Shown: positions 48,501-61,450 of the stretch, in pieces
How positions within the stretch are numbered: position 1 is the stretch's first letter
Layout of the letters: every line of letters starts with the position of its first letter
Source: Sympetrum striolatum
Taxonomy: Eukaryota; Arthropoda; Insecta; Odonata; Libellulidae
Assembly (NCBI GenBank): GCA_947579665.1
Contig: OX388349.1
Location: 25,390,459-25,454,458 of the forward strand
Length of the DNA stretch: 64,000 nt
Reading direction: 5' to 3'
Program-made: the position numbers and the translations under genes
Notes under the pieces: model-generated
Database searches by the model: none
What the model saw: the letters and a program-made list of their open reading frames with translations, nothing else
Told to the model about the DNA's origin: nothing

Positions 48501-51500
48501 GACAAGAATATTGATATTTAATATCCAATAAATCTTACAAATCTGAAAAATCGCAATCGTTTGTCACATTTAGAAAGCATGAACTCTGTTTTGAAAACAA
48601 ATAAGTTTTCCGCACATTAAATACAAGAATATCATATAATCAATAGGTTTGGAATGTTTTTGCTGATAGTTAATGTAGCTCAATAGATTCTGGGCTTTTC
48701 TTATCATTTTGTTAATTCATTATTTTATCCAATTATAAATATGAAATACCGATAAGATTCGTAAACGGTTTCAATTTTATGTATTATGTTATTTCCTACT
48801 GCTTATTATTTTAACAAAAGGCTCCGAATTTCATTAAAAACACGTATTTAAAAAATGAGGATAATCGCGAATCGCATGGGTGCCTTCGTTTTTATTTATT
48901 TATTTTTTAAGTTTGGGGACTCATTTTATTTTTCCCATCGAAGCGAAAGGGCCGAAATTTGGATTAATATTGTTTTAAGGTAAGGTATAAATTTTTATTC
49001 TTTTTAGCAATTTCCTCTTTTTCTCATTCATTGACAAGTTTTTTTTAATATCCGTGCCATACCTTAGTAACTTATTATTACGTACAATATGAACAATAGG
49101 TTTTTGAAGTTTTCAGTGATAAGTTCTCACTCAAATCTGTCGAAAACTGCCTTGAGAGGGTTCTTGGACATTGTTTCTTTAAATATTGTTGTGTTACTTT
49201 CCTCAGACCTTAATCCATTATTTTATTTTTCTTTAAAATGCACGTCGAGTCAAGATCATGTTAAAATTCACACCTCCAATCGTTTTAAATGTAATGAACA
49301 TGTGGTAGTATGAAATTCGAGTGTAGCAAACCTTGATACTCTGAGAAAATGTTTTAAGTAGAGCGTAGAGAGAAATTTGTTCTTGCAACCGAACCGTTTA
49401 CAGCAATTCTAACGATAGAAATGCGATTACATTCTAGATAATGAATATATTTCCACCCTAAAGAAGGTACGCGGTAAATATATAAAATTCGAAAGATTCT
49501 AGTTATAAAATCATAAATAGGGACGAAAGAGGAATAAAAACAACATAACACGTTACCATAGGATATTTATAATCGCATAAGTTGGTTTTATTCCTCATTC
49601 ATAAGGAAAATAATTAGTACTGTGAGAAGATACCTACATTTTCGTAGAAGATGGTGGGTTGTGGAACGGATTCTTTTCTGAAATCGATTAAAAATTAGTA
49701 CTCTGGTGACTACAGGAATTATTTTAGGCTGAAAGGAGGTAAATTGAGTAATGTATGTAGCTTTCATAGAGATAAAGCAACCATTGACTGATATCGGTGC
49801 AGAATCTGACAACCCTGATGCCCATGGGAGCTTCACCTGTGAAATTAAAATGCGAAATAAGAATATGTTATCTTATGAAATTTAAACAAGAAATCCAGAA
49901 ACTTAAAATTTGAAACATAAAATTAAAAATTAAATGCATAAAAACGGGCAATACGGTTAACATTGGTGATTCCGTGACATTAGTGAATTCTTGATGCAAT
50001 TTTCAATCATCCGTTACTCAATTTCACACTCACTTTTCTACAATGAAAACGCCATTTATTTTATTTCCCCTTAAATTGCGTAACCCTTTAGGTGTCGACT
50101 ATAGTCTACGGCATATAAATAAACGTATGACGATACGGATCATGCTGAAAATACCTGTATTGTTTTAAGACATACTTTCTCTTTTGTTTTCAATAAATCT
50201 TTTATAAAATTTTTCTTAGCAATAATTTTAGGGGTAAAAATGGTTTAGCACTATTATTTCTCTAATAAAAAAACCGGTACTACGCCAAAATTTATGTTTT
50301 TCTGCCACTAAGTCACTCGTAAAGATAGATATAACATTATTTTTCAAATCCTTAACACAAATCAGAAGGTCTGTAAGAAAAGTAAATGCAGTAGAGGACA
50401 TACTAAGCGCGTGCCCAAGCCGAGATGAGAGCCTCTCGGGCAGTCGAAAGTGTCGCAAACTAATCCCTAAGTCCATTCCTCTTGCTAGTTTCTTTTTTCT
50501 TTCGCACGCGTTTTTATGTATTTTACAGTGACGCATTCAATTGATGCTCTCAAAGCACTCTGATCTTGGTGGAAAATTTAACTACCTCAAGTGCCTCGTG
50601 CCTTCGTAGATCTTGTGCCAGGGTTAATCATTTGTTCATCCGTCGGCTATAGTTTTTTCTAACAAGGTTCAGCATCTTATTTTTTGCAACCCAGTGTTTT
50701 CTCTGCTGTTTATTACTCAGGTTTATTACCAAATTTTGTTCGGTGAAACGCTATGGAAACTTTTGTCCATAGATTTTTAATTGCGTTCTTGTGGATTTAT
50801 TTGTTTCCTTGAAAGGTGTCTGTCTCAATGGGAATTGATATTTTGTGTAAGTTGTTATATTTATGGAGAAAACAATTTGATGCAAATTTTTTTAGTGGAG
50901 GGATTCTTTGATATTTTGTAAGAAACTGTACACATTTACACAATCTATCTCCGTCGTTATAATTCGAATGAAACAATCTGAAAAGCATTGAAGTTAATTA
51001 CAGCGAATCCAGTAAATAGAAAATAATATATTTTTGTTTTGAGGGTAACACTCAGAGGTATTTCATTGCCAACCATTTATTAACCATTGACTAATTCACT
51101 TTAATTTTTCATTCACTTCTATGTTATAACCTTTCTTAAAAACAATGGCCTCGTTAATGCGAAAATAAATTTTTTTATGGGTATTTACACGAATATATTT
51201 GAGAAAACTACAGCTGTAGCCCTTCTAGCGATGGTGGTGGTGGTGGATACTTATAAAATCAGAAAGGGTGCTTTGGAGGCAGTTCTCATTGGGTGCCTTG
51301 GTGCTCAGAGTAAATGAAACCCCATCGTCAATCTATGCTTTTTAATCTATGTTTATCGTACATTTCAAGACAAATTACATTATCATCATGATCATTTATT
51401 CGAAGATACATCTTCGATAAAATTGTAAGAAAAAAACAACTCGACAGAAACGGGGTAATCAATCATAATAATAAATACATTTTTAACAACTCATTTAGAA

Positions 51501-51895
51501 TTAACTGAGTTAAACTGTCACCGACCACACGGGACGAATAAAGTGCATAGCCAGATACGGTATTGCATGGAATATGTGCAAGGGGCAATGCACATCGTGC
51601 ATATACTTATTAAAAAATTACCTCTACAATTGGAACAAGAGGGGATCAGGGCTGCTCGAAGTCCCTTTTCTTAAAAAAAATTAAGTCAACCTTTTATACG
51701 AGCGCAAAAACCCTGAGAGTTTCAAAAAGAGTTCTTCATGAAACAATACGGGATGGATAGTCTTATAAAAAGCTGCCGAATCAGGTATTGGTGAGCATCG
51801 ACTTAGTGATGAAAAGAGACCCGTTGCTATACCCATAGCAACTGTTATGTGACGTCATTTCAGTTGGGGACTCGCAACGGTAATAGAATGTAAAT
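42560..51895. other. Unassigned AT-rich region
   Basis: Many short frames, none recognised. A less AT-rich patch at 46.9-48.2 kb includes frames at 47601-47906 and 47714-47923; I could not assign a protein family or splice pattern. Confidence 0.4.
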
Positions 51896-51904
51896 GGTTG
51901 CCTC

Positions 51905-53237
51905 CCCGTATGAAAATTTTCATAGGTTCCTATTGGTATTTCTGTTGGTTTATGTTGGTTTTCTTCGCTTATATTGGTTTGTATTGGTTTCGTATGGTGT
52001 CTTTGTTGGTGTGTATTGGTTTTAGGAAGCTCAGTATTTCCTATTGGGACGTTTCGCAGGATCTTATTAGGTTGTATTGGTTTCCTATGGTGTTTTTAAT
52101 GGCGTGTGTTGGTATTAGGAAGCTTGGTTATTCTTATTGGGACGTACTGGATCTGAAAAGTCTATATTGGTTTTCGTTCAATTCACTGCGTAGAGGCGCT
52201 ATGCACTTGTATAACTTCCGCCATATAGGAGAATAATCCTTAGATATTCTAACAAACATTGCAAGAGTATGGAACTTGATAGTATTGTAATTTCATGGGC
52301 TAATGATAAATGTATTGTACAAGTAGCAGACGGCCCCTGGGTGGTAGTTTCCTAAGGGTCCGCTAGGGACGCTAGGGATAACGGGACCCTAATGGCGGCG
52401 TGAAGATGCAAGAGAGAGGAAGCAGTGCGAAAGTTCGTGAGGAGAAAGAGTTCGGGAGTGTTTTGTGAAAGTGCACATTTTTATTTTAAGTGAAAACGCG
52501 ACGGTATAAGTTAAAATGATCGTACTGTAATCGAAAGAAATAGCAAAAGTTTCTAAAAGAGTGTTCGTAAAATTCGGGCCATTTGCACCACTTTCGTAGT
52601 AATTCACATGGTGAGCTATGTGAGTAGGTGTGTAAAGGAAGAAACAGTTTGTAAAGTTTGTAATATGTAAAGGAAGAAAGAGTTTGTCCGGAAGTGAGCA
52701 GGTAGCAGAGAGAAAAGCAGAGAGAGCAGAAGAAAAGAACAATGGAAAACATAGGAAAGTGCTTTGATTGTAATAATATTTGCAAGAACGTGGTTAACGA
52801 GGTAGGTGTGAATCAATCTGAGGAAAGCGGCCAAGAAGTTGGATTTAGCAATTAATAGCAACTAATTTGGAAATGATGTAGTGTTGTTGTTTGTGGTAAT
52901 AAATATTAAAGTGTATTTTGCATTTCTTTACTGAAAATTATACCTTTTAAACCTGGAAATAAATTATGCGATAAACCATTAAAAAACCAATAGGATTTTG
53001 GTTAAAACCAACAGGAATATTCATGGAATACCAATAGGAAGCAACGGTAAACCATTAAAAAACCAATAGGATTTTGGTTAAAACCAACAGGAATATTAGC
53101 GGAAAACCAATAGGAAACCAATACCAATGGGAAACCAACGGCCAAAACTCTAATGGAATCCAATAGAATTTCTAATGGAAATGTTATTGGTATGTATTCG
53201 AAAATTTTATTGGAAACCAACAAATATTTCCACATGG
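51905..53237. mobile_element. DNA-type element with inverted TATTGGTTT-rich ends
   Basis: The left 270 bp (51905-52175) is full of TATTGGT/GTTGGTTT words; the right 260 bp (52980-53237) is full of the complement, AACCAATA/AACCAACA. The outermost parts form an imperfect inverted repeat, CCCGTATGAAAATTTTCATA at the left against CCCATGTGGAAATATTTGTT on the right minus strand, then GGTTCC/GGTTTCC. The right end also contains a direct repeat of AAACCATTAAAAAACCAATA about 60 bp apart. The interior carries a GC-richer leader-like stretch near 52.3-52.4 kb and a small Cys-containing frame with a splice donor. The plus-strand frame at 51898-52236 and minus-strand frames at 52389-52861 follow from repeat composition. 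No target-site duplication was established, and I do not recognise the superfamily. Confidence 0.55.
52742..52855 (+). CDS. Short Cys-rich frame, possible first exon of a transposase
   Basis: A 37-codon frame from ATG 52742 has KCFDCNNIC near its start, a C-x2-C-x3-C pattern that could begin a zinc finger. At 52801/52802 the sequence GAG|GTAGGT is a strong splice-donor match, so the real product may be exon 1 of a longer protein whose remaining exons are missing from this copy. It sits centrally in the TATTGGTTT element, downstream of a purine-rich leader. No family is recognised; it may be a chance frame. Confidence 0.25.
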   Translation: MENIGKCFDCNNICKNVVNEVGVNQSEESGQEVGFSN

Positions 53238-53239
53238 GT

Positions 53240-53568
53240 CATCGGGTTCGAATATGGAAAATTATTAGTATTATTATTATTATTATTTAATATGAGGCTA
53301 TTAAGATGGAAGGTCAAGCTCATTTCAAAATATTCCATTTGGAATTGCAAAGTTATCATTGAGTTTATAGTCGGTATGATTTCAGATATTTGTTTACCTC
53401 AATCGATCGACACCATTATTTCTTACTATTGAATGACTACGTTTTTTCTACGCCTCTGTCGACGTTTAGCCGACCTTTCCTTTTTATATGTTTTTATGTG
53501 CGCGATATTATGGAGTATATAACTAAGAATTTTGTCTAAATTACTTAGTGCTGTGGACAAGGACGCGT
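53240..53568. other. Spacer between two DNA elements
   Basis: AT-rich, no recognised feature other than the ATT run. Confidence 0.4.
53262..53288. repeat. (ATT)n microsatellite
   Basis: A short interrupted run of ATT between the TATTGGTTT element and the piggyBac element. Confidence 0.7.
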
Positions 53569-53572
53569 TTAA
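53569..53572. repeat. TTAA target site, left (piggyBac)
   Basis: TTAA immediately before CCCTTAACC; matched by TTAA at 56480-56483. TTAA duplication is diagnostic of piggyBac elements. Confidence 0.92.
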
Positions 53573-53591
53573 CCCTTAACCAGTGACGTGC
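53573..53591 (+). repeat. piggyBac left terminal inverted repeat
   Basis: CCCTTAACCAGTGACGTGC, 19 of 19 matching the right end. Confidence 0.92.
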
Positions 53592-53760
53592 GGTCTGAGA
53601 GACCGCAGCGATTTTTTTATTGTGAATAAAAAAATTATTTGATTTTTAACAAATCTGTTATTTATGGTACCTTCTTAGATACCTTCACGTAGTATATAGA
53701 ATTCTTCGAATTTCATTTATCTTACTTGTATTTCTATTAAGTTGCGATTTAATTTCATGC

Positions 53761-53785
53761 GCGGTCTGAGAGACCGCACGTCACT
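53761..53785. repeat. piggyBac left subterminal palindrome with inverted end motif
   Basis: GCGGTCTGAGAGACCGC followed by ACGTCACT repeats the terminal motif in inverted orientation about 170 bp inside the element. Subterminal inverted repeats are typical of piggyBac ends. Confidence 0.75.
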
Positions 53786-54527
53786 AATTCGGGAAAACTC
53801 AATTCGTAATATGGATGAATATTATTACGGTGGCTTACAAAATTTAAATTTATTTATTACATTTGTTTATTATTTTCACATTTCTTTGTTATTACTATTT
53901 GAAAAGCATAAATTAGGCAAAATATATGTATTTTATGATAGTAGGCTAATGTTGACGTCGTCCTAAAGAATACTGATTGTTTTAGTTATTTTATAATATC
54001 AACTCCAACAATTAAAATCTTTTTAGAAAAATATTAAATCATACTTGCATTAAAACACCTTATGTGTATGGAACCGAATTTTTCGTCTTTATATTTCGCT
54101 GTGATTCTGACACTAGAATGTCACTTACTACGGATGCGACCGAAGTGGCGGCAAACTCAGAATAACCAAATCCTGCGAGAATTTCTCTTTGTTGCCACTA
54201 CTCATTTGTGCCTAGCCTGGGATGAATGACCTTTAGTGAAGCATATTGTCAGCGGAATATGGACCCCCAATGGAAAGGGTGGAGTGATCCTGGGGAAAAC
54301 CCGAGGCGAATGTTCGAGCAGTACATGACCAGATGTGAAAGAAAACGTATTTCTCGGATTTTCCCCAAACTGCTTTCTTTAGTTTCGCTCTATTCGTTGC
54401 CAAGTAATCATCTTGCTACACGGATCGGATACACGGATCTTTTGAAAGACGAATCATGTGAGTTATATTTTTTCAGTAAGTTCGTTTCTTTCTAAAATAC
54501 ATCTTTGTTGTAAAATAATTTGCAAAT

Positions 54528-55966
54528 ATGGCGGCAGGAAAACCAATTGCCTGGGAAAATAAGAGTTCTAAAGAGCCAAAGAGAAACGTTTACACTCGTC
54601 TGCATAACATTGTCGCGGAAAAACCAGGTTTGAAGCAATCTGTTATACCTCTAGATAGGTAACTGCAACCTCTCCATTTTTGGTCGCTTATTTTTGACGA
54701 CGATATAATAAATTTGATTTTGTGTTGGACAAATGTCAAACTTCAGAAGTTATGAGAAAAGTATACCAGAGTAGGCCAGAGATCCAAAATTTAGATTATG
54801 TTAAATTAAGAGCTTTACTTGAGTTATTAATATATTCGGTAATATTTAAATCTAACGATGAAGGTATTAGTAGTACTTTTGCTGCAGATGGCATGGGAAA
54901 GGAAATTTTTCGTTTAGTAATGTATGGACAACGATTTGCTGTTCTCCTTTTATGTCTTCGGTTTGATAACCATGAAGACCGAATCGTCCGGTACGAAAGT
55001 GACCCAGTTGCACCAATTTCTGATTTGTTAAATCATTTCGTAAAAAATTCTCATTGTTGCTATTCACTGGGCACAACAACTTGTATTGACGAAATGTTAA
55101 TTGCCTTCAGGGGTCGGTGCCGATTTAAAATGTACATCCTGAGTAAGCCAGCTAAGTATGGCCTCAAAATTATGTGTTTGACGGATACATCGAATAGCTA
55201 TTTGTATAATGCCTATTTGTACGCCGGAAAAAGTACCAACGGAAAAGGTCTGTCAGAGGAAGACAAAAAGACTTCGAAACCTACGCAATCAGTTCCGCGT
55301 CTCACTGAGCCAATATTTCATTCCAATCGGAATATTACAGCTGATAATTGGTTCACTTCAATTGAACTGGTTTAGAAGCTGAGGGTGAAAGGACTGACCT
55401 ATGTCGGGACGATAAGAAAAAATTAAAAGGAAATATCCAATGAGTTCTGGCCTTCAAAAGAAGGCACAAAAGGGTCTTCGTTGTATGGATATACGGCAAC
55501 ATGACTCTAGTTCCTCATGTGCCAAAGAGAAACAGGACTCTTTGGTTTGTGTCGTCAATGCAGCACTGATGACGTGACAATGAAACCTGAAATTATAGCT
55601 TTCTATAATTCAATCAAGGGTGGGGTAGATACACTACATAAAATTTGCAGCAGCTACTCATCTAGTCGAAGAACAAGGAGATGGCCAATGGCAGTGTTTC
55701 TTAGGATTTTAGACATTTCATTGGTGAATTCTTTTGTGTTCCAGCAGTCTCTAAAAGACAAGAAGTATCTGAATAGGTACGGTTTTATTAAATGCATTGC
55801 AGCGGAGTTAGTAAGGCCACAATTAAAGAGGATAATGTCAAACAGCAAGATTCCCACACAATTAAGAGCCAATATAGGCCGAATTCTGAACATAACAGTT
55901 GAAAAACCTCAAAATTTCGAAGATAAACTAGAGAAGCGGAAGACTTGCCGACTGTGCCCTCCATGA
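54528..55966 (+). pseudogene. piggyBac transposase (DDE_Tnp_1_7), inactivated
   Basis: It starts at ATG 54528 with a W-E-N...YTRLHNIVAEKPGLKQS segment typical of the piggyBac N-terminal domain, and then meets an in-frame TAA at 54660. Homology continues (LHFWSLIFDDDIINLI, CWTNVKL) and shifts to another frame near 54750. From there a long frame runs to a TAG at 55373, followed by more stops, and a last frame is open to 55966. The three catalytic aspartates are all visible: ACIDE-type D at 55088-55090, ITADNWFTS D at 55343-55345, and GGVDTLHK D at 55628-55630. The C-terminal part ends in KTCRLCPP, the beginning of the usual Cys-rich finger, which is cut by a stop. At least one frameshift and several nonsense changes make it non-functional. 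Confidence 0.88.
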
Positions 55967-56460
55967 AAAAAACGAAAAACCTCCTTCTGTTGGTCCAAAT
56001 TTAGACAACCAGTTTTTTATAATGCGCAAAAAAAATTTTCAAGAGCTGTGCTTCTATGGAGGGGTAGGACATTTTTCACGAAAAATGTAATATCGAACGT
56101 TTGCAGAATCCATGAAAAACAAAATAAATGAAATATTTTTCAAGAACGTTTTATCAATTATCATCCCAAAAATACATTAAAGGCTTTGCTACAAAAATAG
56201 GCACCTGATTTTTAATATGCGACATTATTTTGCTAGGAGATGTTTTTTTCATTCGAATTTTTGACTATCTTCGTAAAATGATTAATAATTGTAATTTTGT
56301 TCATATTAACATAAAATTAAATTTGAATTCAAATCATTTAATAACTGATTAGTTTATTAAGGCTTTTAAACATTGTTAAATGTGTCATTTAGTAACTTTA
56401 AAGATATTTAAAAAATTGCGGTCTCCCAGACCGCACGTCACTGGTAGTGTGACAAAAATT

Positions 56461-56479
56461 GCACGTCACTGGTTAAGGG
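56461..56479 (-). repeat. piggyBac right terminal inverted repeat
   Basis: GCACGTCACTGGTTAAGGG, exact reverse complement of 53573-53591, followed by TTAA at 56480-56483. Confidence 0.92.
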
Positions 56480-56483
56480 TTAA

Positions 56484-59400
56484 ATGTACTATTTCAGAAT
56501 CATATTAGGAACTGTGCTAAAATAAAAGTAGTAACACTCTCCTCTCTATACTGGACCTCTTCCTCGGCCATCATCCTCTTTGAGAAATTACAGCGGTTAG
56601 TTCTATTGAATACTGAAGACTTATTATTTTTCAAAAAAATATAAGAGAAAATTCAAAATTCAGTATAGTATAATTCAAAAAGTAAACATTGACTGTAATT
56701 TTTTTCTAGTTAGTAATCTTTATTTACCCAGGTATACATTTCTATTAATTAAGATTATCTAAGGCATCATAGAAATAAAACTTTGTTGGTTCTTCAATGT
56801 AATTTTAAGGAAGGGGGGAATGACCCTCAAGAGTACAAAAAACGATATTAAACCTCCTTTGTTTCAGTAATTATGTATCATCCCTCATCGATTGAATTGC
56901 CTTAAAATTGGTTTATTACTTGTTCATAAAACCTTACAATAGAAGAAAGTTCCGCTTTACTAATAAATATTCTCTGCTATCATTTAAGTAATTTTAATTT
57001 TTAATTTTAATTTTAAAGTCTTGTAAAAAGTCAAAATATCTTGAATTCTTTCTTAGTGAGTAAATATTGGCATACATCTATTATTTTTATTCTATATATT
57101 ATTTTCTATTTTTAACTTCTATTGGGATACAAATACATATATACAATACATGTGGTTTCATGAAAGGCAAATCTAAACACAATACATTTAGCCATTTTTG
57201 TTTGAAAGCGCGATGAAACTTCATCATTCCTCTTTTGACGTTTGTGTAATGATGCGATACGTAGTTTATGTATTTTTATACTGTGGTCTGAAAGTATACA
57301 TTAAAATTATTCTTCCTTTTTAGATTAATTCACATGGAAACATTTCCATTCCATTCCACGAATCCTCCCAAATTGTCCTTGCCAGTTTTCCCTTCATCTC
57401 GCTTTCATCCCGAATATCTATTCGGCACCCGGGTGCGGAAATGACTGGTATAAATTTCTCCACTTAAAAGCAAATTATTCAGTCAGAGGCGATTAATTGG
57501 CCAAAGGGAGGAAAAGCGAGAAGTTGTAAAGGGATATAAAAGTGGGCAAATGGGAGATGGTCGAAAGAGAACGATGAAGGCCAATAAGAGGGTCCTCTGA
57601 ACGGGCCCTGCGGATGAAGATTGGGAAAAGGCTCTCAGTCTAATCCACTCTGTGCCCATTGAGGAGAAAGGATAACCTTAGGACACACTGAAAAGGTCAG
57701 CTAAAGTCAGGGTGAAGAAAGGCAAGTGGTTGGGAGAGAATTTGACGGTTGGTTTATAAGCAGCTTGAGCGGAGGTTTGAAAGCCAAGAGAGGCGATAAA
57801 ACATCAGAACAGCCTTTATATCTAGGCTTTATTGCAAAACAAAATGAAACCAACGAGGTTTTGGGCTATTTAAACGTTACCCATTACCCAATAGGCTACT
57901 TTAAAATATGTGATCATATCCATCTCAGATGATTTTTCATCTGAGACGCTTTTCACATCGTACGCGAACTGTGTTACTTTAACTTGCTTTCAGAACTTTC
58001 ATATACGAAATATTTGGTTTGTAATAGTAAAGTTTCTGTTATTAAATAATTGGAACCCGAAGTAATTTTCAAATCATATTGCCTATAGCCTATATAAAAC
58101 TCAAATTTTATTGGCCATCACTCTATACCATATCACTATCAGAATATGAAAATTCATTATAAATGTCGAATCCACCTCCTATTTTTATAATTAGTATTTC
58201 CAGCTATCAGAAACATAGCATAAATGACTCAAATAAGGATTAAACGGAAATGTTTAAACTAGAATATAAAAAACACGCATATGGGACTATTGTCCAATGG
58301 AATGCACATGGGAAATGAAATAAAATCGTAAAAATCCGGATATCGGGTCAAAAATAGTTTTTTTAAGCGGAATTTGGAACTTTACATAGTTATTGCAAGA
58401 GGATTGAATTTTTTGTTCCGATTTTTGTTTTTTTATATTGTCAGGTGTCAAAAAGATATAGGGGGTTAAACTTGCGAAATTTTCACAGAAAATTAGTCTC
58501 TCGGATTTTTCGGAGGAACATTCAAGTTCGTTGATTTTTAGACTTTTGAGAGAGACTGTTGGATAATTCGACGATGCTTTAATCTAGTATACAACTTTAT
58601 CTCTTGATTCGTTGGAATTTTTGCGCTCATAGATTGGTGTTTAATCATTAAAATCAACAAAATTGCGAACCTCTTTATCTGCCAAATTTCGAAATAAATG
58701 AAGGAAAACAACTAGGTAAACGGCGATGGACTATCAAGTGTCTTATGTCACGTCAGTCTTCATTTTTCGTAAGCATTACGGTAAGCGTACGCGATCTGGC
58801 TCGGCGCTATAGAATCCCCAAATCCAGTTTTTCTGTCTTTTTGGCGATGTGAAGTCTAACAATAAGCCTTTTTCATTTTAAATTCTTGTTAATCCTATAA
58901 AAAAACTCATGTAAAGAGAGTTTTGTATAGGAATTTTGTACATCTTCTAGACAAACGGACGTAGATTTATGGACATTGTTAATTTTAATGAAATGTGTTT
59001 ATATTTTAATTTTAACCGCAAAAATACTTATAGCTATGTTATCATCCTTTTCATTGGTCCAAAATATGGTTGGCATAATTGACAACGAAAATTATTCGCA
59101 TACGGCATTTTCAGCCTACCCTTATGTTACGGGCTCGGAGTTAAGTGTGCGATACTCACGCGCTTTGCTACTACCCTCTCTCAAGTGTTTCTTAGTTGAG
59201 AGCCATCTGAATCCGGAAATCATTGGAAAAAAATTTAATTTGAATATCTTACAGAATATGGCGAGCAACAACTTGGTAACTTGCGCTTTATTAGCAATGT
59301 CTGTCACTTCGGGTCAACTGACTGCAAGAGGCTTTTTATAAATATAAAAATCTTTTTATAAATACAAAAATCTTTTTATATGTATAATACCAAAACGTAT

Positions 59401-59700
59401 TGCTCTTGATTAATGAAACTATGATTAGACCAGAGTAAATAATCATTTTCGAAATAAGAATATAAATATAACGTTTTGATTTGGAATATTTTCGAATAAA
59501 ATATGAGATGGAAAATTTCCTTACGATAAAAATATCGATTCATTTAACTTAATGTTTGTAACGAAGGTCTAAATTGTTTTTATCGATATCTTTCATATCA
59601 AAACGGCTCTGAACAGTTCCCTAGTTCTTCTTATACCTTTTAGTTCTTAAAGTTACTTTGATACAGATACAGATTTGATTACAGGTTAGATGGAAGAGGA
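56484..59700. other. Unassigned AT-rich region
   Basis: Frames at 57726-57932 and 58976-59341 have no recognisable domain. No transposon end or RNA gene seen. Confidence 0.4.
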
Positions 59701-59757
59701 GACTTTTTAGTCTCAATCTTGCCTAATAAAGACCCTAATAATAATAATAATATAAGC
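59680..59757 (+). repeat. LINE/SINE 3' tail with (AAT)n, copy 1
   Basis: AGGTTAGATGGAAGAGGAG then TAGTCTCAATCTTGCC, AATAAAGACC and an (AAT)n run at about 59739-59755. The same words occur inverted at 61727-61795, so both are 3' ends of one retroposon family. Confidence 0.55.
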
Positions 59758-59759
59758 GG

Positions 59760-61400
59760 TGATTGAGTATTTATAAAACCGGCGTTATGAAGTTTATATT
59801 CCGATAATAATCGAAGAGTGATGCTCATTCTTTTGGTCTATCAGAAGTCTTCATCAGCCCATGGGAAGGAAACCCGGACTGACTTTTGAAGCATTAAATT
59901 TCCGATGAGTATCGACGGCCCAACGAAAGGAATAGACTGAGAGAAAATTGAGGAAGACAGTGGGGATGACGAACCACGTAATTATTTTAGGGCGGAGAAG
60001 AATAAAGGAGGAGAACAATGTATGAAGTGAAAGGGAAAAGGTGATGGAGGATATTGGAGAGAGAAATAAACTTGGTTAAGAGAAGGAGAGTAGACAGGAG
60101 GATGATAAAATAAAAATTTTAGGGAAGATGAGTCTTTTAAATTAAAGTTGGAATGGAGTGGTTGATTGCGAAAAAGATTTGATAGTAATTTTTTCCATCA
60201 TTAACACGATAAAACGGATATTTTTACAATAAATCTGAATGATTCGATTGAATGAAAAACGCTTTGGAGTCTCTTTGATTTCGGATTGAATTTTGCACTC
60301 CTTGAACTGTTAACTGACCTCTCTTTTCTTTTAGCCCCTCAAGAGTTAATACCTTTAAAGATATTCATATCTGAGGCACTTTGTAATCTCCGGTATTACA
60401 TAGCATTGTATCGAACGAAAATCATGCCGAAAAAACGAAATAAACTTAACTTTTGCTGTAATGCAAACCTAAACAGAAGAAAAGATACTACAGAAGATTA
60501 TGAGCAAAACATTGGTGGATAATATTCAAATCATTCGCATAAATCCGGAGAAATGTCACTCACATTACTTGCATAAAAAGTTATGCTGCGTTATTTCCTT
60601 CCCTCAGATTTATTTTTCGCATTCCTTTCACTATTTTTATTTTTTTTTAATTTAGTTATTTGACATAAAATTTATTAATAAAAATTCGATTTAAGGGAGA
60701 AAAGGTAAAAAAGATTATTAAAAGTGGCTTAATCATGAATTGGAATTTAATATAACTCATTGTTCGATTACTTATCTGCATAAATAAGTTTTAAATGTGA
60801 ATTCCATTTCAAATATTGACATTTATATTTTAAGCACTGAACTTATAATTTAATTACTTCTTAAATATTATACAATGTATTGTAAACTTTAATGAAATCG
60901 TTATATTTAAAAGAAACCTTAAATATAATTAACCCCCCAAAGGCATTATGACATTTTGAAGCTGTGAAAAAATTAGCGTATTCAAACATTTCCTACATTG
61001 GCTTCTCGGGCGAAATCTGAACTGCACCGAAAATTGGCGTTTTCATTGAACCGGAAAATAAATTGGCTTGATGTGAATTGATGGTTTGATGCCTTGATAT
61101 ACACTGACTTTTTCTTTTACTATCATTGCATGATTGCCCTTGAAATTCGATGGGAAAATTATGTATGTACGATGTTCAGCGTCTCCAGAACTAAAAGGCG
61201 ACATAAAATGTTAAGAAGGCTTACTTTACTTTTAATCGCACGAATTACTTTCATAAAATTGAGAAATATGCTGTAATACGACTAGAAATGAAAAACAATT
61301 CTTCAAAAATTAATAAAACTAATTCCTAAACTGTAGATGTAAACCGTGTGATGACAAACGAAGAGGTTTTTCTTCCAATTTATTTTAGGAGAACTCTTAT
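59760..61400. other. Unassigned AT-rich region
   Basis: No recognisable gene; frames at 60286-60522 and 61094-61276 lack motif support. Confidence 0.4.
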
Positions 61401-61405
61401 ACCTC

Positions 61406-61450
61406 ATCTGGTCCATTTTGTCAGGTACAACCTGACAAAATGGACCAGAT
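61406..61450. repeat. Perfect 21-bp hairpin with 3-nt loop
   Basis: Arm 61406-61426 (begins ATCTGGTCCATTTTG) is exactly complementary to 61430-61450, with only ACA between. No flanking duplication was established. It could be a minimal fold-back element or a hairpin RNA source. Confidence 0.8.

Larger units (their letters stand above)
53573..56479 (+). mobile_element. piggyBac-superfamily DNA transposon, 2907 bp
   Basis: Both ends carry the perfect 19-bp inverted repeat CCCTTAACCAGTGACGTGC, flanked by TTAA. Just inside lie palindromes: GCGGTCTGAGAGACCGC at 53590-53606, the same 17-mer again at 53761-53777 followed by ACGTCACT, and GCGGTCTCCCAGACCGC at 56418-56434. The right end holds a second copy of GCACGTCACTGGT (56433-56445), so the terminal motif is repeated on both sides. 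The central 1.5 kb encodes a broken piggyBac transposase on the plus strand. Length and layout fit a full-length autonomous ancestor; this copy could now move only with transposase supplied in trans. Confidence 0.92.

Noticed and set aside
51898..52236. 112-codon Trp/Tyr/Phe-rich hydrophobic frame
   Set aside because: It is a translation of the repeated TATTGGTTT words at the left end of an element, not a membrane protein.
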